A stretch of DNA of 64,000 nucleotides from Pseudomonas uvaldensis (GTDB taxonomy: Bacteria; Pseudomonadota; Gammaproteobacteria; Pseudomonadales; Pseudomonadaceae). The notes under the pieces were generated by a model. That model was not told the DNA's origin. It saw only the letters and a list, made by a program, of their open reading frames with translations, and did no database searches. Where the stretch lies: contig NZ_JAIWKS010000004.1 in the NCBI RefSeq assembly GCF_021271205.1, forward strand, positions 1-64,000. The letters are read 5' to 3'. The stretch's first letter is position 1; every line of letters starts with the position of its first letter. The translations under genes were made by a program, and so were the position numbers. Of this stretch, positions 25,243 through 34,736 are shown piece by piece.

Positions 25243-25809
25243 TCAGGGCTTGGATTCCTGAGGCTTGGAGGCGATAGCCGTCTCTACCGCCTTGATGAAC
25301 TCCGGATCGTCAGGCTTGATCCGACTGGAGAAACTGCCGACCACCTTGCCCTGGCGGTCCACGACATACTTATAGAAATTCCATTTCGGCGCCCCGGACT
25401 GTTCGGCCAAGTGCTTGAACAACGGGATGGCGTCAGCACCGCGCACCGGTTGTGGCTCGGTCATGGTGAAGGTCACTCCGTAGTTGACGTAGCAGACCTT
25501 GGCCGTCTCGGCACCGTCCTTGGACTCCTGCTTGAAATCATTGGACGGCACGCCCAGCACCTGCAGCCCTTCGCTCTTGTATCGTTGGTTCAGCGCTTCG
25601 AGGCCTTTGAACTGCGGCGCGAACCCGCAAAAGCTGGCGGTGTTGACCACTACCAGCGGCTTGCCGGCGAAGCGCTGGCACAAATCGATGGTTTCCTTGG
25701 CCCGCAGCTTGGGCAGCGAACCCTCCAGCAACGGCGGGCAATCGGCGGCCCAGACTTGCCCCGTTGCAGCCAGCAACAGGGCGGGAACAGCAAACCAGCG
25801 CATCAGCAT
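25243..25809 (-). CDS. exported glutathione peroxidase-like protein
   Basis: A 188-residue thiol peroxidase of the glutathione peroxidase family with a signal peptide ([23 protein letters not shown]). The peroxidatic cysteine is in [20 protein letters not shown]. The second family box is [10 protein letters not shown], and the tryptophan box is [10 protein letters not shown]. Cytoplasmic relatives lack the signal. It reduces hydroperoxides, probably in the periplasm using a thioredoxin-like reductant. The ATG at 25809 has AAGGA upstream; a longer in-frame start at 25875 directly after the upstream stop would bury the signal peptide. Last gene of the MarR-MFS-peptide cluster. Confidence 0.88.
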   Translation of the reverse strand: MLMRWFAVPALLLAATGQVWAADCPPLLEGSLPKLRAKETIDLCQRFAGKPLVVVNTASFCGFAPQFKGLEALNQRYKSEGLQVLGVPSNDFKQESKDGAETAKVCYVNYGVTFTMTEPQPVRGADAIPLFKHLAEQSGAPKWNFYKYVVDRQGKVVGSFSSRIKPDDPEFIKAVETAIASKPQESKP

Positions 25810-25875
25810 GTCGGATGTCCTTGAAGACAAGTCAGGCCATGACGTTACTCCGCTGCACCCCGTGCCGTCCATCAT

Positions 25876-25995
25876 TCAGCAGTTACCCATGCCCAGTTGC
25901 ATCAAGGCCAGCCCGCCCTGATGCCAGCCCCACCAGGCGAACGCGAGCAGCAGGCCGGCGCCCGCGGCAATCAACCAAGGGCCGACGCGACTCAC
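25876..25995 (-). CDS. 39-residue membrane peptide
   Basis: The peptide reads MSRVGPWLIAAGAGLLLAFA then WWGWHQGGLALMQLGMGNC. It has one clear transmembrane helix with a WWGW motif at its end. The GTG start overlaps the TGA of the MFS gene (GTGA), and the stop is followed immediately by an in-frame ATG. This tight packing between two real genes, with no gap, supports translation. No function is known; small single-helix proteins of this size often attach to a partner membrane protein, here perhaps the MFS transporter. Confidence 0.65.
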   Translation of the reverse strand: MSRVGPWLIAAGAGLLLAFAWWGWHQGGLALMQLGMGNC

Positions 25996-27200
25996 GCTGC
26001 ACCCGCCTGTACTTGCAGGCGCGCTACCGGACGCTCGCTCACTGGCCAGTTCAGCGCCGCCGCCATCAGACTGAGCAGGATCGACACCTGCCAGATCAGG
26101 TCGTAGCTGCCGGTGTGGTCATACACCACGCCGCCCAGCCAACCGCCCAGGAACGACCCCAATTGGTGGAACAGGAATACGATCCCACCGAGCATGGAAA
26201 GATTTCGCACACCAAACAACGTCGCTACCGTACCGTTGGTCAACGGCACCGTAGACAGCCACAGCAAGCCCATCGCCATGCCGAACAGGTAGGCCGTGGT
26301 AGTGGTCACCGGCAGCCACAAGAACAAACCAATGACCACCGCCCGCAACAGGTACAAGCCGGTCAGCAGCCGGGGCTTGGACAGGCGCCCGCCCAGCCAG
26401 CCTGCGGTGTAGGTGCCGAATATATTGAACAGCCCGACCAACGCCAGCACGGTGGTCCCGACACTGGCCGGCAGATGCTGGTCCACCAGGTACGCGGGCA
26501 AATGCACGCCGATGAAGACCACCTGGAAACCGCAGACAAAAAAGCCGATCGCCAGCAGCCAGAACCCGGAATGGCTGCATGCTTCGCGCAATGCTTCGGA
26601 CAAGGTCTGCTCGTGGCCGGCAAGCGGCGCGGGCGAGTCCTTGAGCATGCTCACCAGCGGCACAATGAACGCCACCAGCAAGCCCAGCGCCAACAGCGCG
26701 GCGGACCAGCCCAGCCAGCCGATCAACCCCAGGGTACCGGGCAACATGGCGAACTGGCCGAAAGACCCGGCGGCGCTGGCGATGCCCATCCCCATGCTGC
26801 GTTTTTCCGGCGGAACGGCACGGCCGACCACCCCCAGGATCACCGAAAACGACGTGCCGGACAGGCCGAGCCCGATTAGCAGGCCCGCGCTCAACGACAA
26901 CGACCAGGCAGAATCCGACAACCCCATGAACACCAGACCGAGGGCATAGAGTACGCCACCGATCAACACCACCTTGGCCGCGCCGAAGCGGTCAGCCAGG
27001 GCACCGGTGAAGGGTTGAGCCAGGCCCCAGATCAGGTTTTGCAAGGCAATGGCGAAAGCGAACACTTCGCGACCCCAGCCGAACTCGGCGCTCATGGGCG
27101 CGAGGAACAATCCGAAGCCATGCCTCACCCCCAGGGACAGCGCAAGGATCAGCGCACTGCCCACCAGGACCCAACCACAGGTTCGCCACATCGATGTCAT
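25992..27200 (-). CDS. MFS transporter under a MarR-type operator
   Basis: A 402-residue 12-helix major facilitator (VLVGSALILALSLGVRHGFG, FIGVHLPAYLVDQHLPAS). It resembles OFA/oxalate- or monocarboxylate-type exporters in the pattern GVRHGFGLFLAPMSAEFGWG. The ATG at 27200 follows GGAG. A perfect GGGTATATACCC palindrome lies 17 bases ahead of the start, so repression by the MarR regulator encoded upstream is likely. Substrate unknown. Confidence 0.85.
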   Translation of the reverse strand: MTSMWRTCGWVLVGSALILALSLGVRHGFGLFLAPMSAEFGWGREVFAFAIALQNLIWGLAQPFTGALADRFGAAKVVLIGGVLYALGLVFMGLSDSAWSLSLSAGLLIGLGLSGTSFSVILGVVGRAVPPEKRSMGMGIASAAGSFGQFAMLPGTLGLIGWLGWSAALLALGLLVAFIVPLVSMLKDSPAPLAGHEQTLSEALREACSHSGFWLLAIGFFVCGFQVVFIGVHLPAYLVDQHLPASVGTTVLALVGLFNIFGTYTAGWLGGRLSKPRLLTGLYLLRAVVIGLFLWLPVTTTTAYLFGMAMGLLWLSTVPLTNGTVATLFGVRNLSMLGGIVFLFHQLGSFLGGWLGGVVYDHTGSYDLIWQVSILLSLMAAALNWPVSERPVARLQVQAGAA

Positions 27201-27216
27201 TTTATTCTCCAGTCGC

Positions 27217-27228
27217 GGGTATATACCC
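27217..27228. promoter_or_regulatory. MarR operator, MFS promoter copy
   Basis: A perfect 12-bp palindrome GGGTATATACCC lies between the MarR stop and the MFS ribosome site. It recurs in near-identical form upstream of the MarR gene. Confidence 0.7.
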
Positions 27229-27251
27229 ACTTATCAGCGAACGAACCGGCA

Positions 27252-27656
27252 TCACGCCAGTTCATCCAGCAAGGCCAGCAAGGTTTCGCGCTTTTCGGCG
27301 CCCAGCTTATCGATCAGTTTCTGTTGCGCCGCTTCCCAAGCCGGCTGCGCAGCCTCCAGCCTGGCATGCCCGGCGTCGGTCAATACAACGATGCGGTTGC
27401 GCAGGTCTTCGCCCTCGGCGAGGCTGACCAACCCCTCGCCTTCCAGCACCCGCAGATTACGCCCCAGAGTGCTGCGGTCCAGGCCCATGGCCTCGGCCAG
27501 GGAGGAAATGCTCGGCTGGTCCAGGCGCGCCAGGTTATTCAGCAGCGAATACTGGGCAACGTTGATCCCGAAGCCATCGAGGGCGCCGTCGTAGTACTTG
27601 CTGACGCCCCGGGCGGCACGACGCAGGTTGATGCACAAACATTGGGAAGGAAGCAT
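27252..27656 (-). CDS. MarR-family regulator
   Basis: A 134-residue winged-helix regulator. The helix pair is SISSLAEAMGLDRSTLGRNL and the wing is GLVSLAEGEDLRNRIVVLTD (the DxRxR signature appears as DLRNR). It is followed by the dimer helix. CLCINLRRAARGVSKYYDGA at the N-terminus includes Cys residues that could sense oxidants. That would fit the glutathione peroxidase encoded in the same cluster, but this is inference. Operator palindromes lie on both sides of the gene. Confidence 0.88.
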   Translation of the reverse strand: MLPSQCLCINLRRAARGVSKYYDGALDGFGINVAQYSLLNNLARLDQPSISSLAEAMGLDRSTLGRNLRVLEGEGLVSLAEGEDLRNRIVVLTDAGHARLEAAQPAWEAAQQKLIDKLGAEKRETLLALLDELA

Positions 27657-27661
27657 GATGC

Positions 27662-27673
27662 GTGTATATACCC
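27662..27673. promoter_or_regulatory. MarR operator, autoregulatory copy
   Basis: GTGTATATACCC differs at one outer base from the perfect site at 27217-27228 and lies just upstream of the MarR start codon. Confidence 0.65.
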
Positions 27674-27738
27674 GTGAATAGATGAATGCAAATTTAAATG
27701 GATTATTTTGGCAAAGTTATCCGGCCAGGCAACCAGGC

Positions 27739-28470
27739 TCAGATCAACGCCAAACCCACCAACACCGCCATTTCAAGCAGCTCCAGCAAGGCCCCGGCCG
27801 TATCGCCGGTGCATCCGCCCAAACGACGCAACATCATGTGCCGCAGGCCAACAAACACCCCCGACGCGATGATCAGTGCCGCCGCCCCCGTCCAACCCGC
27901 CACCAGAACGCAACCCAGGGCACCGACGAATACCACCTGCCACCCCGCAGACCGTGGCAAGTGGTCCGCGAGCGCCTGCCCCAATCCGCCAGCCCGTACG
28001 TAAGGTGTGGTCAGAAACAAGCCCAGCAACGCGCCGCGCCCCAACAGAGGCACGATGACCAACACCAGGGTCTGACCTTGCTCGATCAATGCCAACAGCG
28101 CCGCGAATTTGAGCAGCAGCACCAACACCAATGTAATGACGGCGATGGGGCCGCTGCGGGGATCTTTCATGATCAGCAACGTGCGCTCACGATCGCCAAA
28201 GCCGCCGAGCCAGGCATCCGCGCTATCGGCCAGGCCATCGAGGTGCAGACCGCCGCTGAGCAACACCCACGCCGTCAACAACAGCGCCCCGTGCAGCAAC
28301 GGTGGCGCGCCCGCCAGCAGGATGTTCAGGCCCCACAGTACAACACCGAACAACAGCCCCACCAACGGATAGAACAGCAACGAACGACCAAGCTGCGCGG
28401 GCTCGGGCATGCCGGACAGACGAACCGGCAAGCTGCTAAGAAACTGCAAGGCGATCCAGAACGCCAACAT
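27739..28470 (-). CDS. cobS: adenosylcobinamide-GDP ribazoletransferase
   Basis: A 243-residue polytopic membrane enzyme that joins AdoCbi-GDP and alpha-ribazole (or its phosphate) to give adenosylcobalamin or its phosphate. The signature GGLHLDGLADSADAWLGGFG and KDPRSGPIAVITLVL lies at about 73-120. FLTTPYVRAGGLGQAL and the final helix match the family. The ATG at 28470 comes two bases after the stop of cobC, so an upstream ORF extension is rejected. It is the last gene of the cobalamin operon, called cobV in older Pseudomonas naming. Confidence 0.95.
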   Translation of the reverse strand: MLAFWIALQFLSSLPVRLSGMPEPAQLGRSLLFYPLVGLLFGVVLWGLNILLAGAPPLLHGALLLTAWVLLSGGLHLDGLADSADAWLGGFGDRERTLLIMKDPRSGPIAVITLVLVLLLKFAALLALIEQGQTLVLVIVPLLGRGALLGLFLTTPYVRAGGLGQALADHLPRSAGWQVVFVGALGCVLVAGWTGAAALIIASGVFVGLRHMMLRRLGGCTGDTAGALLELLEMAVLVGLALI

Positions 28471-28472
28471 CG

Positions 28473-29048
28473 TCAGGTCATCTCCACCAGAACCGAACCG
28501 GGTGACACGCACAGTGAAAACAGCGCACCATGGGCCACTTCGACGTTGAGCAATTGTTCCCGTGGCAGGCCCCGGGCCCGGGCCAACAGCAAGCGCATCA
28601 CACCACCATGACTGACCAGCAGGACACGCTGCCCTGCATGGGCCGCATACAGACGGTCCACCGCCGCCAGGACGCGTGCCGAAAACGCCAGCACCGGCTC
28701 ACCGTCGGGCGGCGTGAACCGGTAAGGATCCGCCCAGAACCGGCCCAGAGCCTCAGCGTCGGTGTCCATCAATGTCGCCGCGCTACGGCCCTCCCAAGCA
28801 CCGAAGTGCAACTCTTGGAGGTCCTTGTCCAAGTGCACCGGCACGTCGAGTCGCTCACCCAGCTGTTGCGCGAAATGCGCACAACGCTGCAATGGCGAAC
28901 TCACCAGCCGGTCCCAGGGTCCGCCCCCCGCCACCGCCGCATGCATCTGTTCCCAGCCGCGGGATGTCAGAGCGTCATCGAGACTGCCGCGCAGCCCGCC
29001 GCCCAGCTCGGTCTCACCGTGGCGCAAAAGGTCCAGGCGCAAAGTCAT
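28473..29048 (-). CDS. cobC: alpha-ribazole-5'-phosphate phosphatase
   Basis: A 191-residue histidine phosphatase. The catalytic RHG box is [17 protein letters not shown], with the histidine near residue 10. [19 protein letters not shown] and [17 protein letters not shown] (second active histidine) complete the fold. Its place between cobT and cobS, with a 4-base ATGA overlap to cobT, supports the cobalamin role over a generic phosphoglycerate mutase. It removes the phosphate from alpha-ribazole phosphate or adenosylcobalamin phosphate. Confidence 0.93.
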   Translation of the reverse strand: MTLRLDLLRHGETELGGGLRGSLDDALTSRGWEQMHAAVAGGGPWDRLVSSPLQRCAHFAQQLGERLDVPVHLDKDLQELHFGAWEGRSAATLMDTDAEALGRFWADPYRFTPPDGEPVLAFSARVLAAVDRLYAAHAGQRVLLVSHGGVMRLLLARARGLPREQLLNVEVAHGALFSLCVSPGSVLVEMT

Positions 29049-30100
29049 GCCGGGCGATCCGCCACCGCCGCCTCGGCAAACGTCGCCATTTGCCCGTGCA
29101 GGTCACAGGCCAGGCGCAGCAGCGGCACCGCCAGCGCTGCGCCACTGCCCTCTCCCAAGCGCAGGCCCAAGTCCAGCAGCGGTTCGGCATCGAGGGTTTC
29201 CAGCACATGGCGATGCCCAGGCTCGGCACCGCGATGGGCAAACAACAGCCATGGCCGGCAGCCCGGGTTGAGCCGCACCGCCACCAATGCCGCGACGCTG
29301 CAGATAAAACCGTCCACCAGCAACGCGACACCTTGCTGAGCACAGGCCAGGCAGGCACCGACCAGCGCCGCGATTTCAAAACCGCCCAGATTGAACAGCG
29401 TCTGCAGCGGATCGTTGCGCTGGGCACCATGCAACGCCAGGGCGCGCTCGATGACTTGCGCCTTGTGATTGACACCCACCGCGTCCAGCCCCGTACCCGG
29501 CCCGACCAGGTGCGCCACCGGGCAATCCAGCAAGGCGCAGGCCAGGGCGCTGGCCGCCGTGGTGTTGCCAATCCCCATTTCTCCACCGATGAATAACTGC
29601 GTTCCGGCCTCGACGGCGCGCATCACACTGTCGCGTCCCGCTTGCAAGGCCTGCCCGCCTTGCTCCGGAGTCATCGCCGGCCCCTGGACGAAGTTCGCGG
29701 TGCCGGGCCCGACTCGCAGGTGCCTGACACCCGGCAGTTCCAACGACGACACCACTGTGCCCAGGTCCACGACTTCCAGCCGGGCATCCAATTGCCGCGC
29801 CAGGACACTGATGGCCGCGCCGCCACTGACGAAGTTGAGCAGCATCTGCCCGGTCACTTCCTGGGGATAGGCCGACACACCTTCAGCCACGACCCCATGA
29901 TCACCCGCGAAAATCGCGATCCAAAGCCGATCCAGGCGCGGTTTGAGCTGCCCTTGCAGGCCCGCCAGTTGCACCGCTACCGATTCGAGCCGTCCCAGGG
30001 AACCGGTGGGTTTGGTCAGTTGCTGCTGGCGGGCCGAAGCCTGTTCCAGGGCCTGGGTGTCAACGGGTTTACAAGGTTCCAGCCACCAGCGGTGATTCAT
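29045..30100 (-). CDS. cobT: nicotinate-nucleotide--DMB phosphoribosyltransferase
   Basis: A 351-residue enzyme that makes alpha-ribazole phosphate from nicotinate mononucleotide and 5,6-dimethylbenzimidazole. Blocks include [55 protein letters not shown] and [17 protein letters not shown], which contains the catalytic glutamate near the C-terminus. It overlaps cobU and cobC by ATGA junctions. In P. denitrificans naming this is cobU. Confidence 0.96.
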   Translation of the reverse strand: MNHRWWLEPCKPVDTQALEQASARQQQLTKPTGSLGRLESVAVQLAGLQGQLKPRLDRLWIAIFAGDHGVVAEGVSAYPQEVTGQMLLNFVSGGAAISVLARQLDARLEVVDLGTVVSSLELPGVRHLRVGPGTANFVQGPAMTPEQGGQALQAGRDSVMRAVEAGTQLFIGGEMGIGNTTAASALACALLDCPVAHLVGPGTGLDAVGVNHKAQVIERALALHGAQRNDPLQTLFNLGGFEIAALVGACLACAQQGVALLVDGFICSVAALVAVRLNPGCRPWLLFAHRGAEPGHRHVLETLDAEPLLDLGLRLGEGSGAALAVPLLRLACDLHGQMATFAEAAVADRPA

Positions 30101-30618
30101 AACGCGCTACCTTTGAGTGTCAGGGGCAGGCCGGCAACGGTCAGCACGACACGCTGACAACGCTCGGCCAGGGCTTGATGCAGCCAACCGGCTTCATCGA
30201 CGTAACGGCGAGTCAACTCGCCCAGCGGCACGACACCCATCCCGGTCTCGTTGCTGACAAAAATGATTTCACCGGGCAGCGAGGCCACGTCGCCCAACAA
30301 CGCTTCGCGCTCCGTGTCCAGTTGCTGCGGATCATCGAGCATCAGCAGGTTGGTCAACCAGAGGGTCAGGCAATCCACCAGCAGGCATTGCCCGTGGCCG
30401 GCGTTCTCGCGCAGCACCCGCGCCAGGGCCAGCGGCTCCTCCACCAGTGACCAGTGCACCGGCCGTCGTTGACGATGGCGGGCGACCCGTTCGTTCATCT
30501 CGCCATCCAGGGGTTGGCTGGTGGCGATGTAGGTCACCGGCAAGCCAGTATCCGCCGCGAGTTTTTCCGCCAGGCGACTCTTGCCGGAACGGGCGCCGCC
30601 GAGGATGAGTTGGAGCAT
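30097..30618 (-). CDS. cobU: adenosylcobinamide kinase/guanylyltransferase
   Basis: A 173-residue bifunctional enzyme that phosphorylates adenosylcobinamide and then attaches GMP. A P-loop GGARSGKS sits at the N-terminus. [20 protein letters not shown] with R-H-R and [34 protein letters not shown] follow. It starts right after a REP pair that separates it from cobQ. It is the same as cobP in P. denitrificans naming. Confidence 0.96.
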   Translation of the reverse strand: MLQLILGGARSGKSRLAEKLAADTGLPVTYIATSQPLDGEMNERVARHRQRRPVHWSLVEEPLALARVLRENAGHGQCLLVDCLTLWLTNLLMLDDPQQLDTEREALLGDVASLPGEIIFVSNETGMGVVPLGELTRRYVDEAGWLHQALAERCQRVVLTVAGLPLTLKGSAL

Positions 30619-30650
30619 GGAGTTCTGCCTTTAAATAGGTGGTGTGGCGG

Positions 30651-30739
30651 CTGGCCTCATCGCGAGCAGGCTCGCTCCCACAGGAAATTGTGAATGCCGA
30701 TCCATTGTGGGAGCGAGCCTGCTCGCGATGAGGCCAGCC
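30651..30739. repeat. REP pair inside the cob operon
   Basis: CTGGCCTCATCGCGAGCAGG and its inverted copy flank an ~18-base centre. The pair fills the 129-base gap between cobQ and cobU, the only real gap in an otherwise overlapping operon. It may cause a drop in transcript level between the two halves. Confidence 0.9.
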
Positions 30740-30747
30740 CATCCACC

Positions 30748-32199
30748 TCAAATCCCACAGAGCTCACGCAGCAGCCCGGTATCCAAATGCCGCTCCACCA
30801 GATCCGCCAACCGCTCGATGTCCCGCTCGCGCAAGCCGTGGTAGTCCACCGCCTGCACATCTTTTAACCCGGCCCAACGCAACAAGGCGCTGCTGGCCGC
30901 TGGCGATTCGAACAGACCGTGCAGGTAGGTGCCGAAAATCTGTCCATCCAGACTGCGGGCACCGTCGCAGCGGCCGTCATCCAACTGCACTGCGGGGGTT
31001 TCCAGGGCTGGGCCGACGGTGACGCCGGCATGAATTTCGTAGCCGCTGATCTCGGCATCTTCCAGCATCAGCCGCCCTCGCACGTTACGTAGCTGCTTCT
31101 CTTGCTCCAGGGTCGTTTCGAACGCCAACAGCCCCAGCCCGGCGCTGGAGCCCGCTGCCCCTTCGAGCCCCAGGGGATCGTGGACCTGTTGGCCGAGCAT
31201 CTGCAATCCGCCGCAAATCCCCAGCACCTTGCCGCCATAACGCAAGTGACGCTGAATAGCCGCTTCCCAGCCGTTGGCACGCAAATGGGCCAGGTCGCTG
31301 CGCACACTTTTCGAGCCGGGCAGTATGATCAGGTCGGCTGGCGGGATGGCCTGGCCGGGACCAATGAATTGCAAATCCACCTGCGGATGCAGGCGCAGCG
31401 GATCGAAATCGGTGTGGTTGCTGATACGCGGCAGCACCGGCACTACCACCTTGAGCACCTGTTCGGCCTTGTCGGCCTGGCGCTGGTCCAGGCCGTCTTC
31501 GGCTTCCAGGTGCAGATCCATCACGTAGGGCAGCACGCCGACCACCGGTTTGCCGGTGCGCGCTTGCAGCCAGTCCAGGCCCGGCTGCAGCAAGGCGATG
31601 TCGCCACGAAAGCGATTGATGATGAAACCTCTGACACGCGCCTGCTCGCTGGGCGACAGCAGCTCCAGGGTGCCCACCAGATGAGCGAAGACTCCGCCAC
31701 GATTGATATCGGCGATCAACAGCACCGGGCAATCCACCGCCTCGGCAAATCCCATGTTGGCGATGTCGCCGGCCCGCAGATTGATCTCCGCCGGCGATCC
31801 GGCGCCCTCTACCATCACCACCGGATAGGCCGCGCTCAATCGTTGGTGGGAGGCCAACACCGCTTGCATCGCGATGGCCTTGTAGTCGTGATAAGCGACA
31901 GCATTCATGGTGGTGACGGCGCGCCCGTGGATGATGACTTGAGCGCCGGTATCGCTGTTGGGCTTGAGCAGAACCGGATTCATGTCGGTATGGGGCTCGA
32001 GGCCGGCGGCCTGGGCCTGCACCGCCTGGGCGCGACCGATTTCACCGCCATCGGCAGTCACCGCACTGTTCAGGGCCATGTTCTGCGGCTTGAACGGCAC
32101 TGCGCTCACGCCCTGGCGACGGATCCAGCGGCACAACGCGGTTACCAGAGTACTTTTGCCCGCATCGGACGTGGTGCCCTGCACCATCAAGGTCGTCAT
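30748..32199 (-). CDS. cobQ: cobyric acid synthase
   Basis: A 483-residue glutamine amidotransferase that amidates carboxylates b, d, e and g of adenosylcobyrinic acid a,c-diamide. The ATP domain starts with [20 protein letters not shown] and has the [20 protein letters not shown] stretch. The type-1-like GATase domain has [12 protein letters not shown] with the active cysteine, and a late [10 protein letters not shown] with histidine. It overlaps the preceding gene by ATGA. Confidence 0.97.
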   Translation of the reverse strand: MTTLMVQGTTSDAGKSTLVTALCRWIRRQGVSAVPFKPQNMALNSAVTADGGEIGRAQAVQAQAAGLEPHTDMNPVLLKPNSDTGAQVIIHGRAVTTMNAVAYHDYKAIAMQAVLASHQRLSAAYPVVMVEGAGSPAEINLRAGDIANMGFAEAVDCPVLLIADINRGGVFAHLVGTLELLSPSEQARVRGFIINRFRGDIALLQPGLDWLQARTGKPVVGVLPYVMDLHLEAEDGLDQRQADKAEQVLKVVVPVLPRISNHTDFDPLRLHPQVDLQFIGPGQAIPPADLIILPGSKSVRSDLAHLRANGWEAAIQRHLRYGGKVLGICGGLQMLGQQVHDPLGLEGAAGSSAGLGLLAFETTLEQEKQLRNVRGRLMLEDAEISGYEIHAGVTVGPALETPAVQLDDGRCDGARSLDGQIFGTYLHGLFESPAASSALLRWAGLKDVQAVDYHGLRERDIERLADLVERHLDTGLLRELCGI

Positions 32200-33188
32200 G
32201 GCGTGTCCTTGGCGTAAGCCTCGAAAGCCTGTTCGAGGCGCAAAAATTGTGCGTCATCGGCAGGAAGGCCGAAACGCAGACTGCTGTTGTTGGTAAACAG
32301 CCGCAGGAGAATGCCGCGATGAGCCATGAAGTCGTGAAGCGCCTGGGCGTCTCCGGTGATCAGCCATTGGAACAATCCGCAACCACCGTGGGGCTTGAAG
32401 CCATGACGTTCCAGCATCAGCGCCAGTCGCAGACTGGCGGCTTCGCAGCGCTGCCGCTGCCGGGCGTGGGCGGCAGTGTCCCGCAGACACACCTGGCCCA
32501 GGACCCGGGTCGGCCCACTGACCGCCCATGGACCGACCTGTTCGGCAAGTAACTTGAGCAAGTGCCGCTCGGCCAGAACAAACCCCAGGCGAACCCCGGC
32601 CAGACCGAAAAATTTGCCGAACGAGCGCAGCACGATCAGCCCGACCTGATGGGCATGGCCGGCCACGCTCAGTTGCGGCGTGACATCCATGAACGCTTCA
32701 TCCATCACCAGCCAGCCCCCGCGCTGGGCCAGACGGGCGTGCCAATCGAGCAGACGCTCCGGGGTCAGGCTCAGGCCCGTCGGATTGTTGGGGTTGACCA
32801 CCACCAGCACGTCGAGGCTGTCGAGGAAGAAATCCACTTCGGCTTCCAGCACTTCGCGCACGATATAGCCATTACGGCGCCAGGCTTCGGCGTGCTCGGC
32901 GTAGCACGGAGACAGCACGCCGACCTTGCCGGCCCGGCGCAGGCGCGGCAGGAGTTGGATGGCCATCTGCGAACCCGCCACCGGCAGCACATGCTCAGCG
33001 CCGTAGTAATCGCGGGCCGCCTGCTCCAGGCCATCGTCGGTTTCCGGCAGGCGCGCCCAGGCCCGCAGTGGAATCTCCGGGACCTCGAATGGCCAGGGGG
33101 CCAGGCCACTGGACAAATCGAGCCAGTCTGCCTCGGCGATTCCATATTGCCAGGCCGCATTGCGCAGGCGCCCACCGTGTTCAAGCAT
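32196..33188 (-). CDS. cobD: threonine-phosphate decarboxylase, PLP enzyme
   Basis: A 330-residue aminotransferase-fold enzyme. It supplies (R)-1-aminopropan-2-yl phosphate for the f side chain. It starts [17 protein letters not shown], has [20 protein letters not shown] and the PLP lysine in [20 protein letters not shown]. The C-terminal [18 protein letters not shown] closes the fold. It overlaps both neighbours (8 bases with cbiB, 4 with cobQ). In P. denitrificans this gene is called cobC. Confidence 0.92.
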   Translation of the reverse strand: MLEHGGRLRNAAWQYGIAEADWLDLSSGLAPWPFEVPEIPLRAWARLPETDDGLEQAARDYYGAEHVLPVAGSQMAIQLLPRLRRAGKVGVLSPCYAEHAEAWRRNGYIVREVLEAEVDFFLDSLDVLVVVNPNNPTGLSLTPERLLDWHARLAQRGGWLVMDEAFMDVTPQLSVAGHAHQVGLIVLRSFGKFFGLAGVRLGFVLAERHLLKLLAEQVGPWAVSGPTRVLGQVCLRDTAAHARQRQRCEAASLRLALMLERHGFKPHGGCGLFQWLITGDAQALHDFMAHRGILLRLFTNNSSLRFGLPADDAQFLRLEQAFEAYAKDTP

Positions 33189-34089
33189 AGAACTCAGCCC
33201 CCACGCAGAGAATCAGTAGCCACAACCATACCCCGCGCTGGACCAATTGCCAGCCGCGATCGATGGAATCGGCACTCGCCGGCACGCCCTCGCCCAGAGG
33301 TGGGCGCTGATGCAGTTCGCCGTGATAAACCGCCGCGCCACCCAGCTCCACACCCAGCGCCCCCGCACCGGACGCCATGACGGGCCCGGCGTTGGGGCTG
33401 TCCCAGGTCGGCCCCTGGCGGCGCCAGCATTGCAGCGCCAGGCGGGTTTTCCCCAGCAGCGCGTAAGTCAATGCCACCAATCGCGCGGGGATGTAATTGA
33501 GCACATCGTCGATCTTGGCCGCTGCCCAGCCGAACCGCTCGAAACGCTCGTTGCGATAGCCCCACATGGCATCGAGGGTGTTGCTCAGTCGATACAACAC
33601 TACGCCGGGCGCACCCGCCACGGCGAACCAGAACAGCGCGGCGAACACCGCATCGCTGCCGTTCTCCAGCACCGATTCGGTGGCGGCACGGGCGACGGCG
33701 GTCTCGTCCAGCTCACGGGTCTCGCGACTGACCAGATAACCCACCCGCCGACGCGCTTCATCCAGCTCCCCACAGCGCAACGCCCGGGCCACCGGCTCGA
33801 CATGCTCACCCAGGCTGCGCAGGCCAAGGGCGCAGTACAACGCCAGGATGTCCACCAGCCAACCCACCAGTGGCGCCCAGGACAAGGCTGTCGCCAACAA
33901 GGTCAACGGCACCACGGCGATGATCCACGCTGTCACCCCATGGCTGCGCCAGCCACGCCCACCGGAGTTGAAACGTTGTTCGATACGATCGGCAAACCGA
34001 CCGAACGCCACCAGTGGATGCCCGCGCCGGGGTTCGCCCAGCAGCGCATCCAGCGCCACGGCGGCAGCACTGAGCAATGCCACGCTCAT
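33181..34089 (-). CDS. cbiB: adenosylcobinamide-phosphate synthase
   Basis: A 302-residue membrane enzyme that attaches the aminopropanol phosphate linker to adenosylcobyric acid. Family blocks are [59 protein letters not shown] and [20 protein letters not shown]. The ATG at 34089 overlaps the BluB stop as ATGA; a start five codons further upstream is less likely. Called cobD in P. denitrificans naming. Confidence 0.95.
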   Translation of the reverse strand: MSVALLSAAAVALDALLGEPRRGHPLVAFGRFADRIEQRFNSGGRGWRSHGVTAWIIAVVPLTLLATALSWAPLVGWLVDILALYCALGLRSLGEHVEPVARALRCGELDEARRRVGYLVSRETRELDETAVARAATESVLENGSDAVFAALFWFAVAGAPGVVLYRLSNTLDAMWGYRNERFERFGWAAAKIDDVLNYIPARLVALTYALLGKTRLALQCWRRQGPTWDSPNAGPVMASGAGALGVELGGAAVYHGELHQRPPLGEGVPASADSIDRGWQLVQRGVWLWLLILCVGAEFYA

Positions 34090-34736
34090 GGGCGAATTCC
34101 CCAACGGTTTTCATAAAGCAGTTCATGCAGCGGACGCGGCTGTGCCCAGCCTTCCAGGGCGAGCATAGGAGCCGGGTAAAAGCCCTCGACCGGTCCCAGG
34201 CACAGGATCGCCAGCGGCTTCGCGCCGGCAGGCAGGCCCAGCAGGTCAGCCAGGGCCAAGGGTTCGAACAGCGATACCCAGCCCATCCCCAGCCCCTCGG
34301 CGCGGGCCGCCAGCCACAGATTCTGGATGGCGCAGGAGAGCGAGGCCAGATCCATTTCCGGCAAGGTCCGGCGACCGAAGATGTGCCGCTCCCGGCCGTC
34401 CATCAACGCCGCCACCAGCACTTCGGCACAGTCGTTGATGCCTTCGACCTTGAGCTTCATGAACTCATCGCTGCGCTCGCCCAAGGCCTCGGCCGTCCGG
34501 ATGCGCTCCTGCTCCACCAGTTGCTGGATATCGCCGCGAAGGGCGCGGTCGCTGATGCGGATGAACCGCCACGGTTGCATCAGGCCCACGCTGGGAGCCT
34601 GGTGCGCGGCTTCCAGCAAGCGACGCAGCAAGGCCGGCTCGACCGTGCCACCGATGAAATGACGCATGTCGCGCCGTTCGGCGATGGCGCGATAGACAGC
34701 TTCGCGTTCGGCTGGGGAGAAAGCGGTGTCTGTCAT
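34086..34736 (-). CDS. bluB: 5,6-dimethylbenzimidazole synthase BluB
   Basis: A 216-residue nitroreductase-fold flavin enzyme that breaks down FMNH2 to form 5,6-dimethylbenzimidazole, the lower ligand of cobalamin. Family blocks are [35 protein letters not shown] (flavin contact), [20 protein letters not shown] and [14 protein letters not shown]. The cobalamin operon context favours BluB over a generic nitroreductase. It overlaps both neighbours. Confidence 0.93.
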   Translation of the reverse strand: MTDTAFSPAEREAVYRAIAERRDMRHFIGGTVEPALLRRLLEAAHQAPSVGLMQPWRFIRISDRALRGDIQQLVEQERIRTAEALGERSDEFMKLKVEGINDCAEVLVAALMDGRERHIFGRRTLPEMDLASLSCAIQNLWLAARAEGLGMGWVSLFEPLALADLLGLPAGAKPLAILCLGPVEGFYPAPMLALEGWAQPRPLHELLYENRWGIRP

